A stretch of DNA of 35,506 bases from an uncultured Campylobacter sp. (GTDB taxonomy: Bacteria > Campylobacterota > Campylobacteria > Campylobacterales > Campylobacteraceae), in the NCBI RefSeq assembly GCF_938045205.1, contig NZ_CALIMY010000147.1, positions 1 to 35,506 of the forward strand, written 5' to 3'. Shown here in pieces: positions 17,332 through 25,255 of this stretch (the first letter of the stretch is position 1; each line of letters starts with the position of its first letter). The notes beneath the pieces were generated by a model. That model worked only from the letters and a program-made list of their open reading frames with translations. It made no database searches and had not been told where the DNA came from. A program made the translations under genes and the position numbers.

Positions 17332-17337
17332 ATTATA
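17332..17337 (-). promoter_or_regulatory. Promoter -10 box for dcuB
   Basis: Minus strand reads TATAAT (context AGTATAATCG), 38 bases before the ATG, preceded by TTTAAATAAAAAG. The layout is almost the same as at larA. Confidence 0.65.
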
Positions 17338-17370
17338 CTAACTTTTTATTTAAACAAAATTAAAGGAGCG

Positions 17371-17383
17371 TTACAAATTGTAA
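17371..17383. promoter_or_regulatory. Operator-like palindrome TTACAA-A-TTGTAA
   Basis: A perfect 6+1+6 inverted repeat lies about 35 bases upstream of the dcuB -10 box and 206 bases upstream of the first nos-cluster gene. It vaguely resembles Crp/Fnr-family half-sites (TTA-rich arms), but it is not a canonical FNR or NssR box. It is better placed to control dcuB. Confidence 0.4.
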
Positions 17384-17444
17384 AAATCTATCAAAATAAA
17401 AATTTACTGAAATTATAATTTTAAAGCAGAATTTATAGCGAAAT

Positions 17445-17463
17445 GTGAAAAATAAAATTTCAC
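17445..17463. promoter_or_regulatory. Operator-like inverted repeat upstream of the nos cluster
   Basis: Arms GTGAAA and TTTCAC are separated by seven A/T bases. It lies about 125 bases before the first nos-cluster gene. The regulator is unknown, and chance occurrence in AT-rich DNA is possible. Confidence 0.3.
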
Positions 17464-17562
17464 TTAGAGCTGTTTTTATATCATAGAATTTCGCAACTTT
17501 TAAGAAAACTTAGAATTCCATTATAGCTCAAGCTTTAAACCGATTTTTAAGCCTTGGAGTAG

Positions 17563-17568
17563 TATCAT
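17563..17568 (+). promoter_or_regulatory. Possible -10 box for the nos cluster
   Basis: TATCAT 20 bases before the ATG at 17589, in the context AGTAGTATCAT after a T-rich ATTTTTAA. This is weak; a TATAGC near 17522 is an alternative. Confidence 0.25.
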
Positions 17569-17588
17569 TTCGCAAAGAGTGGATTAAG

Positions 17589-18746
17589 ATGAATTTTATA
17601 AAATTTTGTATTGCCTTTTTGATTTGTTTATCGCAGATGGCAGCAGCTGATAGCTTTGATCTAAACTCCACGCTGCGTCTGAGCACATTCGACGCAAGCT
17701 CGCACCGACTGCTTTTATGCGGCAGTGGCGGCGAGCTTAGGATGTTTGATACTGCTAAATGGAATGTGGAGTTCGCGCAAAAATACAGCGATAACGAAAT
17801 CACGGCTCTAAATTTTAAAAACGGCAAAATTTATCTAGCTTGGGGCGGAGCCGAAATCGCGGTGCTAAACGATAGACTAAAGTTTTTACGCACGCTTAAG
17901 ACGGGGCGTAGCGGCACAGCCCAAATAGATGCGATCTATGCCGCAAAAGACGCGATTTACGCGGTAGTAGATAAGAATCAACTAATAAGATTAGACGAAG
18001 ACCCTGATAACAGCGCGGACGGCGGCTACGCCTTGGGTGAAAATTCCACCGCGAACGGGCAATCTTTAAATAAAAATTCCGCCCCAGATGGGCTGCACGG
18101 AATTTCGTTTCATTACGGCAGGATCAATGCCGTTAGCCTGGGCGCTAACGGACTTTGCGTCGCAAGCTGGAACGGCGTAGCCTGTTTTAGCGCAGATCTT
18201 GTCGCGACTAAATTTAGCGGCATCGATACAGCGCCTAATCGAGCCGCGCAGGGAGAGCTTGGTAGCGTGAAATTTAAAGATGCAGAATTTAATAATGCGA
18301 AAAGCGCGCAAGGCTCCGAGCCAAATAAAACGAAAGCTAGCGGTGCAAAGAGCGCGGAATTTCAAAGCTTAGAATTCAAAGGCGCAAAATTTCAAGACGA
18401 GGGGCTTAAAACTCGAAGCGAAATTTCAGCCGAAGCTGGCGATAAAAATTTAAGCGGCTCTATAGCCACTGCGCTTGCAGACTGCGACGGGACGCTGTTT
18501 GCAGGCGATATAGAGGGGAATTTTATAAATTTAAAAAGCGGCGAGCGCAAAAGCGTGGGCTCTTGGATCAAATCCATCGTATGCGCCCGCGGCACGCAGT
18601 TTATCGCTACTAAAGATAAAATTTACGAAAATCAAAAAGCAGGATTAAAGGAGGTTGTGGATTTAAAAAGCGAATTTTTAGCGATGTACGCAGACGGGGA
18701 AGCGATCCTCGTAGTCAGCAAATCAGGCAAAATTTTAAAATTCTAA
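17589..18746 (+). CDS. Secreted beta-propeller-like protein heading the nos cluster
   Basis: A 385-residue exported protein with a Sec signal peptide (FIKFCIAFLICLSQMAAA, cleavage near residue 20). The mature part has repeated beta-strand units such as SSHRLLLCGSGGELRMFDT, GKIYLAWGGAEIAVLND, DCDGTLFAGDIEGNFINL and AILVVSKSGKILKF, typical of a WD40/PQQ-like propeller. Two Asn/Ser/Ala/Lys-rich low-complexity insertions (about residues 138-165 and 215-275) interrupt it. It lies 12 bases before nosZ. A relationship to NapL, the propeller protein of campylobacterotal nap operons, is possible but I cannot confirm it. Position suggests a periplasmic role in N2O reduction, perhaps NosZ maturation. 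The ATG has GGA about six bases upstream. Confidence 0.75.
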   Translation: MNFIKFCIAFLICLSQMAAADSFDLNSTLRLSTFDASSHRLLLCGSGGELRMFDTAKWNVEFAQKYSDNEITALNFKNGKIYLAWGGAEIAVLNDRLKFLRTLKTGRSGTAQIDAIYAAKDAIYAVVDKNQLIRLDEDPDNSADGGYALGENSTANGQSLNKNSAPDGLHGISFHYGRINAVSLGANGLCVASWNGVACFSADLVATKFSGIDTAPNRAAQGELGSVKFKDAEFNNAKSAQGSEPNKTKASGAKSAEFQSLEFKGAKFQDEGLKTRSEISAEAGDKNLSGSIATALADCDGTLFAGDIEGNFINLKSGERKSVGSWIKSIVCARGTQFIATKDKIYENQKAGLKEVVDLKSEFLAMYADGEAILVVSKSGKILKF

Positions 18747-18758
18747 GAAAGGATTAGT

Positions 18759-21350
18759 ATGTTAAAAAGTTTCAAACCCGTGCTTTTAGGCTCGGTTTTG
18801 TTCGCCGCAAGCGCCCTGTGTGCCGCAGATAGTGACTTAGAGCGCGTGATGAAAGAACGAAATTTAAGCGAAAAAGACGTTTTGGCGGCGGCTAAGACCT
18901 ATCAGCCGACTGGCAGGAAGGACGATTATATGGTCTTCTCTTCCGGCGGTCAAAGCGGACAGGTGATCGTTTACGGCGTGCCGTCAATGAGGATCTACAA
19001 ATATATCGGCGTATTTACCCCGGAGCCTTGGCAGGGATACGGCTTTGACGAGGAGAGCAAGGCGGTCTTAAGATCGGGCTCCATTAACGGCAAAGAGATC
19101 AACTGGGGCGATACTCACCACCCAAATTTCAGCGAAAAAAACGGCGAATACGTAGGCGATTATCTCTTTATTAACGATAAGGCAAACCCAAGAATCGCGG
19201 TTATAAATTTATCCGATTTCGAAACCACTCAAATAGTCGTAAATCCCGTAATCAAAAGCGATCACGGCGGCTCTTTCGTAACGCCTAATACCGAATACGT
19301 CATCGAAACCAGCCAATACGCAGCCCCTTTCGATAATGACTGGCACCCGATCGAAGAGTATCAGGCGGTTTATCGCGGTGCGGTAACGCTATGGAAATTT
19401 GACTACGATAAAGGCAAAATCGACGTAAATAAATCCTTCTCGCTAGAGCTTCCTCCATATATGCAAGATCTAAGTGACGCAGGTAAGGGCGAGAGCTTCG
19501 GCTGGGCGTTTACCAATAGCTTTAACTCCGAAATGTACACAGGCGGCATCGAAAAGGGTCTGCCTCCGATGGAAGCCGGTATGAGCCGCAACGATACCGA
19601 CTACCTGCACGTTTACAACTGGCAAATTCTAGAAAAGCTGGCTCAAGACAGCAAAAACTATAAGGTCGTAAACGGACACAGAATCGTTACGATAGACGCC
19701 GCCGTAAAAGCGGGAGCGCTATTTTTGATCCCTGAAGCCAAATCCCCTCACGGCGTCGATGTTAGCCCTGATGGTCGCTATATCATTATCGGCGGTAAAC
19801 TAGATACTCACGCTAGCGTTTATGATTTTAAAAAGATCAAAGAGCTAATTGATAAAAAAGAATACGCAGGCAAGGATCCATACGGAATTCCGATCCTAGA
19901 TATGCAAAAGACGCTTCACGGACAAGCAGAGCTTGGTCTTGGACCTTTGCATAACACCTTCGATTCACAAGATGGCGTAATCTATACATCGCTTTACGTC
20001 GATAGCCAGATCGTAAAATGGAACTACAAGACACTAAAAGTTTTAGATAGGATCAACGTCCACTACAATATCGGTCACCTTGATTCTATGGAGGGCAAAT
20101 CCTCAAAGCCTGTCGGTAAATACGTAATCGCGCTGGATAAGCTTTCGATCGATAGATTTAATCCTATCGGACCGCTTCATCCGCAAAATCACCAGCTCAT
20201 CGACATTACAGGGCCTAAAATGGAGATGCTTTACGATCTTCCTATCGGTCTTGGCGAGCCGCACGACGTAGTTTCTATCGCAGCTAGCAAGCTTCATACG
20301 AAACCTACCTATACTATGGGAACAAACTCTCGCACTGGTAAGCAGCACCCTGCTATGACGTTAGCGGGTCAAGAGCGCATCGAGCGCGACGGTAAAAACG
20401 TAAAAGTCTATGCTACGGCGATCCGCAGCCATATTAATCCTGAGCACATCGAGGTTAATAAGGACGATAACGTAACGATCTATATGACAAATTTAGAGCG
20501 TGCCGAGGACGAAACTCACGGCTTTACGGTTGATGATTACGATCTGCATATGTCGCTTGAGCCGGGTAAGACTGCGAGCGTAAATTTCATCGCGGATAAA
20601 GAGGGCGTATTTCCTTTCTACTGCACAGAATTCTGCTCTGCGTTGCACCTTGAGATGTTTGGATATCTATATGTAAAAGATCCGAATAAAAAATACACTT
20701 CAGCTAAAGCGTCTATGCTAAAAGCTCTTAGCCCAGAAGCTCTAAAAGCCGAATACGACAAGGTAGTAGCTACGAATAAAGCCACCGACGACGTTATCCA
20801 ATCGGTAGTTAAATTCTTAAAAGAGAAGAACTACGAGAAATATCCTAAGGTCAAGGCTTTAGTCGATGACGCGCTGGATCAATACGGCAAAATTCCTGAA
20901 ACCAAAGCCAAGGCAGACGCCGCGGTAAAAGCGGGCGATATGAACGGCGCGATACTTTGGGAAGGTCAAGTTTGGCAGTACCTAGTAAAAACCGCAGATG
21001 TCGGACTTCGCGCTAAAAATAACCTAATCCGCGAGCTCTCCACTCCTATGAGCGAGGCTGCATCTAACGGCGAGAAGGCCTACCTACGCGGAGGCTGCAA
21101 CGGCTGCCACGTCATCGGTCAAGTAAGCTCCGGTCCTGATCTAACGGGCGTCCTGCTCCGCCACGAAAACGGCGAGAAATGGGTAGCCGATTTCATCAAA
21201 GACCCTGCTAAATTCTACGAAGACGACTACGTTAAGGCAATGATAAATTACTTCAACCTTCGCATGCCAAATCAGCATATGAAAGACGAAGAGATCAAAG
21301 ATATCATCGAATACCTAAAATGGGTCGATGAGAACGCGGGTCTTAACTAG
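18759..21350 (+). CDS. nosZ: Nitrous oxide reductase, clade II, cytochrome c-fused
   Basis: Periplasmic copper enzyme reducing N2O to N2. The 863-residue precursor has a Sec-type signal peptide (SVLFAASALCAADS), as in clade II, not a Tat signal. The propeller carries CuZ histidine segments: DTHHPNF, DHGGSFV, SPHGVDVSPDGR, GPLHNTFDS, NIGHLDSM, GPLHPQNHQ and GEPHDVVS. CuA is in the cupredoxin domain as C622-TEF-C626-SAL-H630-LE-M633. A C-terminal monohaem cytochrome c domain has C780-NG-C783-H784, the fusion found in Wolinella and Campylobacter NosZ, which lets NosZ take electrons from nos cytochromes. The ATG has AAGGA six bases upstream. Codon use is more regular than in neighbours, fitting high expression. 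Confidence 0.98.
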   Translation: MLKSFKPVLLGSVLFAASALCAADSDLERVMKERNLSEKDVLAAAKTYQPTGRKDDYMVFSSGGQSGQVIVYGVPSMRIYKYIGVFTPEPWQGYGFDEESKAVLRSGSINGKEINWGDTHHPNFSEKNGEYVGDYLFINDKANPRIAVINLSDFETTQIVVNPVIKSDHGGSFVTPNTEYVIETSQYAAPFDNDWHPIEEYQAVYRGAVTLWKFDYDKGKIDVNKSFSLELPPYMQDLSDAGKGESFGWAFTNSFNSEMYTGGIEKGLPPMEAGMSRNDTDYLHVYNWQILEKLAQDSKNYKVVNGHRIVTIDAAVKAGALFLIPEAKSPHGVDVSPDGRYIIIGGKLDTHASVYDFKKIKELIDKKEYAGKDPYGIPILDMQKTLHGQAELGLGPLHNTFDSQDGVIYTSLYVDSQIVKWNYKTLKVLDRINVHYNIGHLDSMEGKSSKPVGKYVIALDKLSIDRFNPIGPLHPQNHQLIDITGPKMEMLYDLPIGLGEPHDVVSIAASKLHTKPTYTMGTNSRTGKQHPAMTLAGQERIERDGKNVKVYATAIRSHINPEHIEVNKDDNVTIYMTNLERAEDETHGFTVDDYDLHMSLEPGKTASVNFIADKEGVFPFYCTEFCSALHLEMFGYLYVKDPNKKYTSAKASMLKALSPEALKAEYDKVVATNKATDDVIQSVVKFLKEKNYEKYPKVKALVDDALDQYGKIPETKAKADAAVKAGDMNGAILWEGQVWQYLVKTADVGLRAKNNLIRELSTPMSEAASNGEKAYLRGGCNGCHVIGQVSSGPDLTGVLLRHENGEKWVADFIKDPAKFYEDDYVKAMINYFNLRMPNQHMKDEEIKDIIEYLKWVDENAGLN

Positions 21351-21356
21351 CCCCAC

Positions 21357-21376
21357 TCTCCCCCGCAAGGGGGAGA
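21357..21376 (+). terminator. GCAA-tetraloop hairpin between nosZ and nosB
   Basis: Arms TCTCCCCC and GGGGGAGA (8 pairs) enclose a GCAA loop six bases after the nosZ stop. No T-run follows (AATTTAAAGG), so it is more likely a 3'-end stabiliser or partial terminator that raises nosZ mRNA over the downstream genes than a full terminator. The nosB ribosome site AAAGGAG follows at 21381. Confidence 0.6.
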
Positions 21377-21392
21377 ATTTAAAGGAGACGAA

Positions 21393-22169
21393 ATGCCAAA
21401 ATATAAAATTTACGCGATTTTAGCGCTGCTTATTATGACGGTCGCTTTTACCATCCCTACGCTCGGATTTTTTAAAGTCCAAAGCAAAATCGTATCGGGG
21501 CAGGTTAGCAGCGTCTCGCAGCTGCCCGCATACTCCGCACCGATATGGAATTTTTATACGAAAGCATCGTATAAAAATCACCTAATTCCTAGTGATGTTA
21601 AAAACGATCTAGGCGCGATGTTGGAGCATAAATTTGAAGTGGGCGTACCTAGCATACCGGTGTGGAAAATTTCACTCGAAGCGCCAAACTATCCAAAAGA
21701 GGCTTTCCCCGATGGAATTCCACTTTACGTCCACGTAGACGGTTTTAGCGGCGATGTCGGCGAGATGAATACCCTAAACCACTATATCGGAATGTATCCC
21801 GTCTGGCGCGGCGGCACGCTCGAGCACTCGCTATCGCCGTATTATCTCATAATCGCTACGATCGGTATGCTTGCGTTTTTATACTACGACGGCAAGGGAC
21901 AAACCCTACTCATGATACTTCCGATCATTGCGCCGCTTATCTTCATCGGTTGCTACGTGGGCTGGCTGTATTGGTTCGGACACAATCTGCAAGATTGGGG
22001 CGCGTTTAAGATCAAACCTTTTATGCCTACGGCATTCGGCGACGGCAGCGTGGCGCATTTTACTACCCATTCATATCCCACTCTTGGCTTTTGGCTGATG
22101 CTAGCTCTGTCGCTACTATCGGCACTAGCGCTATTTTCTAAGAAAAAATTTCTACGAGAGCATAGATGA
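21393..22169 (+). CDS. nosB: NosB, membrane protein of the nos cluster
   Basis: A 258-residue membrane protein between nosZ and nosD, where campylobacterotal nos clusters carry nosB. One N-terminal helix (about 7-27) is followed by a periplasmic segment of about 115 residues, then three helices (about 148-167, 170-193 and 228-248) and a basic end. NosB function is not established; it is assumed to help NosZ maturation or electron delivery. Assignment rests on position, topology and recall of the family rather than on a diagnostic motif. AAAGGAG precedes the ATG by five bases, and the end overlaps nosD by four bases. Confidence 0.82.
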   Translation: MPKYKIYAILALLIMTVAFTIPTLGFFKVQSKIVSGQVSSVSQLPAYSAPIWNFYTKASYKNHLIPSDVKNDLGAMLEHKFEVGVPSIPVWKISLEAPNYPKEAFPDGIPLYVHVDGFSGDVGEMNTLNHYIGMYPVWRGGTLEHSLSPYYLIIATIGMLAFLYYDGKGQTLLMILPIIAPLIFIGCYVGWLYWFGHNLQDWGAFKIKPFMPTAFGDGSVAHFTTHSYPTLGFWLMLALSLLSALALFSKKKFLREHR

Positions 22170-23371
22170 AGCTTTTCTTTCTTGCATTCTCGCTCGCCCT
22201 AGCTTTAGGCGCGGGCGAGCTTCAAGACGCGATCGATAGCGCAAAAGCGGGCGATATTATCGAACTAGCCACAGGCGAGTACCACGGCAATATTTTAATC
22301 GATAAACCCCTTACTATCGACGGACTAGACCGCTCCGCCGTGATCATAGGCGATCGCAACGCAACGGTCATCCGCGTCCGCTCTCCGCATGTTACAATCA
22401 AGAATTTAACAATTCAAAACGGAGGCTTCGAACATCTTAGCGAGGATGCAGGGATCAACGTAAGCGACGTAAACAGCGTAATCATAAAAAATAATCTCAT
22501 CAAAGACGTGCTCTACGGCGTCGTGCTAAGCAAGGCAAACGACGTAACGATCGAGGGCAACGAAATTTCAAGCAATACCTACCGCACGAGTTTCAAAGGC
22601 GACGGCATAAAGCTTTGGTATTCCAACGCCAATAAAATTTTAAATAACGACGTCCACAACGTCCGCGACACCGTTTTTTACTTCTCAAACGGTAATCTCG
22701 TCGCAGGCAATAAAGGCCACAACTGCCGTTATTCATTGCACTTTATGAACTCCGGGCACAACGTCGTGGAGGATAACTACTACGACGGCAATAGCGTGGG
22801 ATTATTTTTTATGTTTTCAAGCGATAATATCGCCAGACGTAACGTCGTACGCAACGCAGACGGCGCTTACGGCGTAGGTATCGGTATGAAGGATAGCTCA
22901 AATTTCAGGGTTACGGATAATAAAGTCGTTTACAACGCCCGCGGATTTTATCTGGATCAATCCCCCTATCAGCCGGGCTCACTTAACGTTTTTGAAAACA
23001 ACGATATCGAATACAATAGCATCGGCGTGCAATTCCACGCCACGCAGCTAAAAAGCGTATTTAAAAACAATAAATTTAAAGGCAATATGGAGATCGTGCT
23101 AAACGATACCCCACAATCCAAGCTCTTACAAAACGAATGGAGTGGCAACTACTTTGACGATTACGACGGATTTGACCGCGACGGCGACGGTTACGGCGAC
23201 GTTAGCTACAGCTCATACGCCTACGCGGATAGGCTTTGGGCGTATAAACCGAATGTGCGGTTTTTTTACGGCTCCAGCGGGATCGCGCTTTTAAATTTCA
23301 TCTCCAAGCTCGCTCCGTTTTCAGAGCCTGAGCTACTGCTAAAAGATCCAAAACCTAGGATGAGGCAATGA
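22166..23371 (+). CDS. nosD: NosD, periplasmic copper-site maturation protein
   Basis: A 401-residue right-handed beta-helix protein (CASH/PbH1 repeats) with a Sec signal peptide (FFLAFSLALALGAGE). It opens with LQDAIDSAKAGDIIELATGE, has repeated units such as NSVIIKNNLIKDVLYGVVLS and NDVTIEGNEISSNTYR, and ends with the family motif YDGFDRDGDGYGDVSY (about residues 333-348). NosD works with the ABC exporter NosFY to supply sulfur and copper for the CuZ centre in the periplasm. Length is normal. It overlaps nosB and nosG by four bases each (ATGA), so the operon is translationally coupled. Confidence 0.95.
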   Translation: MKLFFLAFSLALALGAGELQDAIDSAKAGDIIELATGEYHGNILIDKPLTIDGLDRSAVIIGDRNATVIRVRSPHVTIKNLTIQNGGFEHLSEDAGINVSDVNSVIIKNNLIKDVLYGVVLSKANDVTIEGNEISSNTYRTSFKGDGIKLWYSNANKILNNDVHNVRDTVFYFSNGNLVAGNKGHNCRYSLHFMNSGHNVVEDNYYDGNSVGLFFMFSSDNIARRNVVRNADGAYGVGIGMKDSSNFRVTDNKVVYNARGFYLDQSPYQPGSLNVFENNDIEYNSIGVQFHATQLKSVFKNNKFKGNMEIVLNDTPQSKLLQNEWSGNYFDDYDGFDRDGDGYGDVSYSSYAYADRLWAYKPNVRFFYGSSGIALLNFISKLAPFSEPELLLKDPKPRMRQ

Positions 23372-24180
23372 TAAAGAATAGACGCGAAGCGATAAAACTA
23401 CTTGGCGGAGCGCTCGGGACACTCGGGGCAGCGAGCTTGTTTGCGGATGAAAATTCGGCAAATTCTGTAAATTCCACAGACAGCGAAGCGCAAAATTTAA
23501 ACGAGCAAAATTCCGTAAATTCCACAGGACAAAATTCTGCGCCGAATCCCATAAAACAAAATTCTAGCGGGGGTTCCGCCTCTTTGTATCTGCGCCCGCC
23601 CGGAGCGCTAGCAGAGCGAGGCTTTCGCAGTAGCTGTATCAAGTGTGGCCAATGCGTGCAGGTCTGTCCCTATCACAGCATCTATCTGCTCGATATTACG
23701 CATCTTTTTGATATCGGTACTCCGGTCATCGATGCCAAAGAGCGAGGCTGCTATCTTTGTGGCGCGCTTCCTTGCGTGCTTGCCTGTCCAAGCGGCGCGC
23801 TTAGCCACGAGACGAACGAGCCTAAAAAGGTCAAAATGGGCATCGCTGTGATCGAAAATTTAAACGCCTGTTTGGCGTATCGCGGGCAGGTTTTAAAACC
23901 CGACGATCTGCGCCTAAAGCCCGCCAAGACCGAGCAGGAACGCGAGCTAAACTCAGCGCTGGCGGCGAAAGAGGGCAAGCCCTGTGATCTATGCGCGTCG
24001 CTGTGCCCTTACCCGCAGCCACTTGATGCCATAGCTATGATAAAAGCGGGCGCGCATTTCGCCCCGCAGATCCGTAGCGCTTGCGTCGGCTGTGGCGCGT
24101 GCGCAGAGCTCTGCCCGGCGCGTATCATCGAGATAATCCCGCGGGCAGATTACAAATCAATCTATGAAGGAAAACAATGA
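23368..24180 (+). CDS. nosG: NosG, NapG-like periplasmic ferredoxin
   Basis: A 270-residue protein with a twin-arginine-type start (NRREAIKLLGGALG) and four cysteine groups for [4Fe-4S] clusters: CIKCGQCVQVCP (from C90), CYLCGALPCVLACP (from C128), CDLCASLCP (from C206) and CVGCGACAELCP (from C239). In the campylobacterotal nos system NosG and NosH form a menaquinol-oxidising module analogous to NapGH. Between signal and first cluster (about residues 28-72) lies a low-complexity Asn/Ser insert with repeated NSA/NSV/NST units, which NapG does not normally have. It overlaps nosD and nosC1 by four bases. Confidence 0.94.
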   Translation: MIKNRREAIKLLGGALGTLGAASLFADENSANSVNSTDSEAQNLNEQNSVNSTGQNSAPNPIKQNSSGGSASLYLRPPGALAERGFRSSCIKCGQCVQVCPYHSIYLLDITHLFDIGTPVIDAKERGCYLCGALPCVLACPSGALSHETNEPKKVKMGIAVIENLNACLAYRGQVLKPDDLRLKPAKTEQERELNSALAAKEGKPCDLCASLCPYPQPLDAIAMIKAGAHFAPQIRSACVGCGACAELCPARIIEIIPRADYKSIYEGKQ

Positions 24181-24809
24181 AAAACTCTATTAAATTCTAC
24201 CTCTGCTCGCTAGCTGTGGCGCTTTTGCTGTGTGGCTGCGGAGATGACGGCAGTTCAAGCTCTGCCGCGACAAGCTCCGCAGGGCAAAATTCCGTCTCGC
24301 AAAACTCCGCAAGGCAAGGCTCTGCGAGTTCAAATTCTACGCCGCAGAGCGTAGAACAAAATCATACTGCCAAGCCTCGCATCAGCGTTAAAAGCGGCGA
24401 AGCGCCCAAGAAGGACGATAAGTTCGTAAGCTACGATTTTTACGGCGAGCGAAAGGTAAATTTTAATCTAAACGGCGATGTAAACGAAACGACCAAAAAT
24501 ATCGTGGCGTATTCAAGCATCAAAAATCAATATGAAAAGCTAAATTTCGACCTGATGAAAAAGCGCCTTGGGCACGATTTTATCCTGCGCTGCTCGGCGT
24601 GCCACGACGACTACGCCAACGGCATCATAGGCCCATCGCTTCTAGATAAAACCGACGCGCAGATCGTGGATATGATTAAAAAGTATAAATTTAAAGAAAA
24701 GCCTAACCCGCTTATGGTGCAGCTCGTCGAGGGCATGAGCGAGCAGCAGATAGAGACGATGGCGAAAGAAATTTACGAGTTCAACAAACAATTTAAGGAG
24801 CAGAAATGA
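24177..24809 (+). CDS. nosC1: NosC1, monohaem cytochrome c lipoprotein
   Basis: A 210-residue exported cytochrome with one haem motif, C139-SA-C142-H143. The N-terminus (LAVALLLCGCGDDG) looks like a lipoprotein signal, so membrane anchoring on the periplasmic side is likely. Residues about 22-65 are Ser/Asn/Ala/Gln-rich low complexity, probably a flexible tether. A C-terminal Met for axial ligation could be in NPLMVQLVEGM. It is expected to pass electrons from NosGH towards NosZ. It overlaps nosG and nosC2 by four bases. Confidence 0.9.
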   Translation: MKNSIKFYLCSLAVALLLCGCGDDGSSSSAATSSAGQNSVSQNSARQGSASSNSTPQSVEQNHTAKPRISVKSGEAPKKDDKFVSYDFYGERKVNFNLNGDVNETTKNIVAYSSIKNQYEKLNFDLMKKRLGHDFILRCSACHDDYANGIIGPSLLDKTDAQIVDMIKKYKFKEKPNPLMVQLVEGMSEQQIETMAKEIYEFNKQFKEQK

Positions 24810-25252
24810 AACCGGGCAAAATTTTAGCTTTGATTCTAGGCATTGCGCTGATCGCGCTGATGATCTTTATGGCTAGTTCGGACGATTCTAGCGCGCCGCA
24901 GCAAGAAGCCAAGCCGCAAACGCAAGCCAAGCCTGCGCCGCAGAGCAAAAGCGTCGATCTCATCGACGATAAGGACGTAAAAAATATTAAAATTTTGCAG
25001 CAGAGCGTCAAAGAGCGCGATTTCAAGGTTAGCAGCTCCTATCTGGTAAGTTGCGCGCCCTGCCACGGCGATGACGGACGCGGCAAGATCGCTCCGCCGA
25101 TCGGCGGCAAGAGCAAGGATCAAATTTTAGCAAGCCTCAAAGATTATAAAGCGGGTAAGATCAAAAACAGCCTGATGAGCGGACTTTTAACCAACGTAAG
25201 CGACGAGAGCCTAGATAAGCTCGCGGATGAAATTTCAAAATTTAAAGAGTAG
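24806..25252 (+). CDS. nosC2: NosC2, membrane-anchored monohaem cytochrome c
   Basis: A 148-residue cytochrome with an N-terminal membrane anchor (ILALILGIALIALMIFM), a Gln/Ala/Pro/Lys-rich linker (about 30-50) and one haem motif, C83-AP-C86-H87, followed by GDDGRGKIAPPIGG as in class I cytochromes c. A Met for axial ligation is available in NSLMSGLL (about residue 122). It is the second cytochrome of the proposed menaquinol-to-NosZ chain. The nosH start follows three bases after its stop. Confidence 0.9.
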   Translation: MKPGKILALILGIALIALMIFMASSDDSSAPQQEAKPQTQAKPAPQSKSVDLIDDKDVKNIKILQQSVKERDFKVSSSYLVSCAPCHGDDGRGKIAPPIGGKSKDQILASLKDYKAGKIKNSLMSGLLTNVSDESLDKLADEISKFKE

Positions 25253-25255
25253 CTC

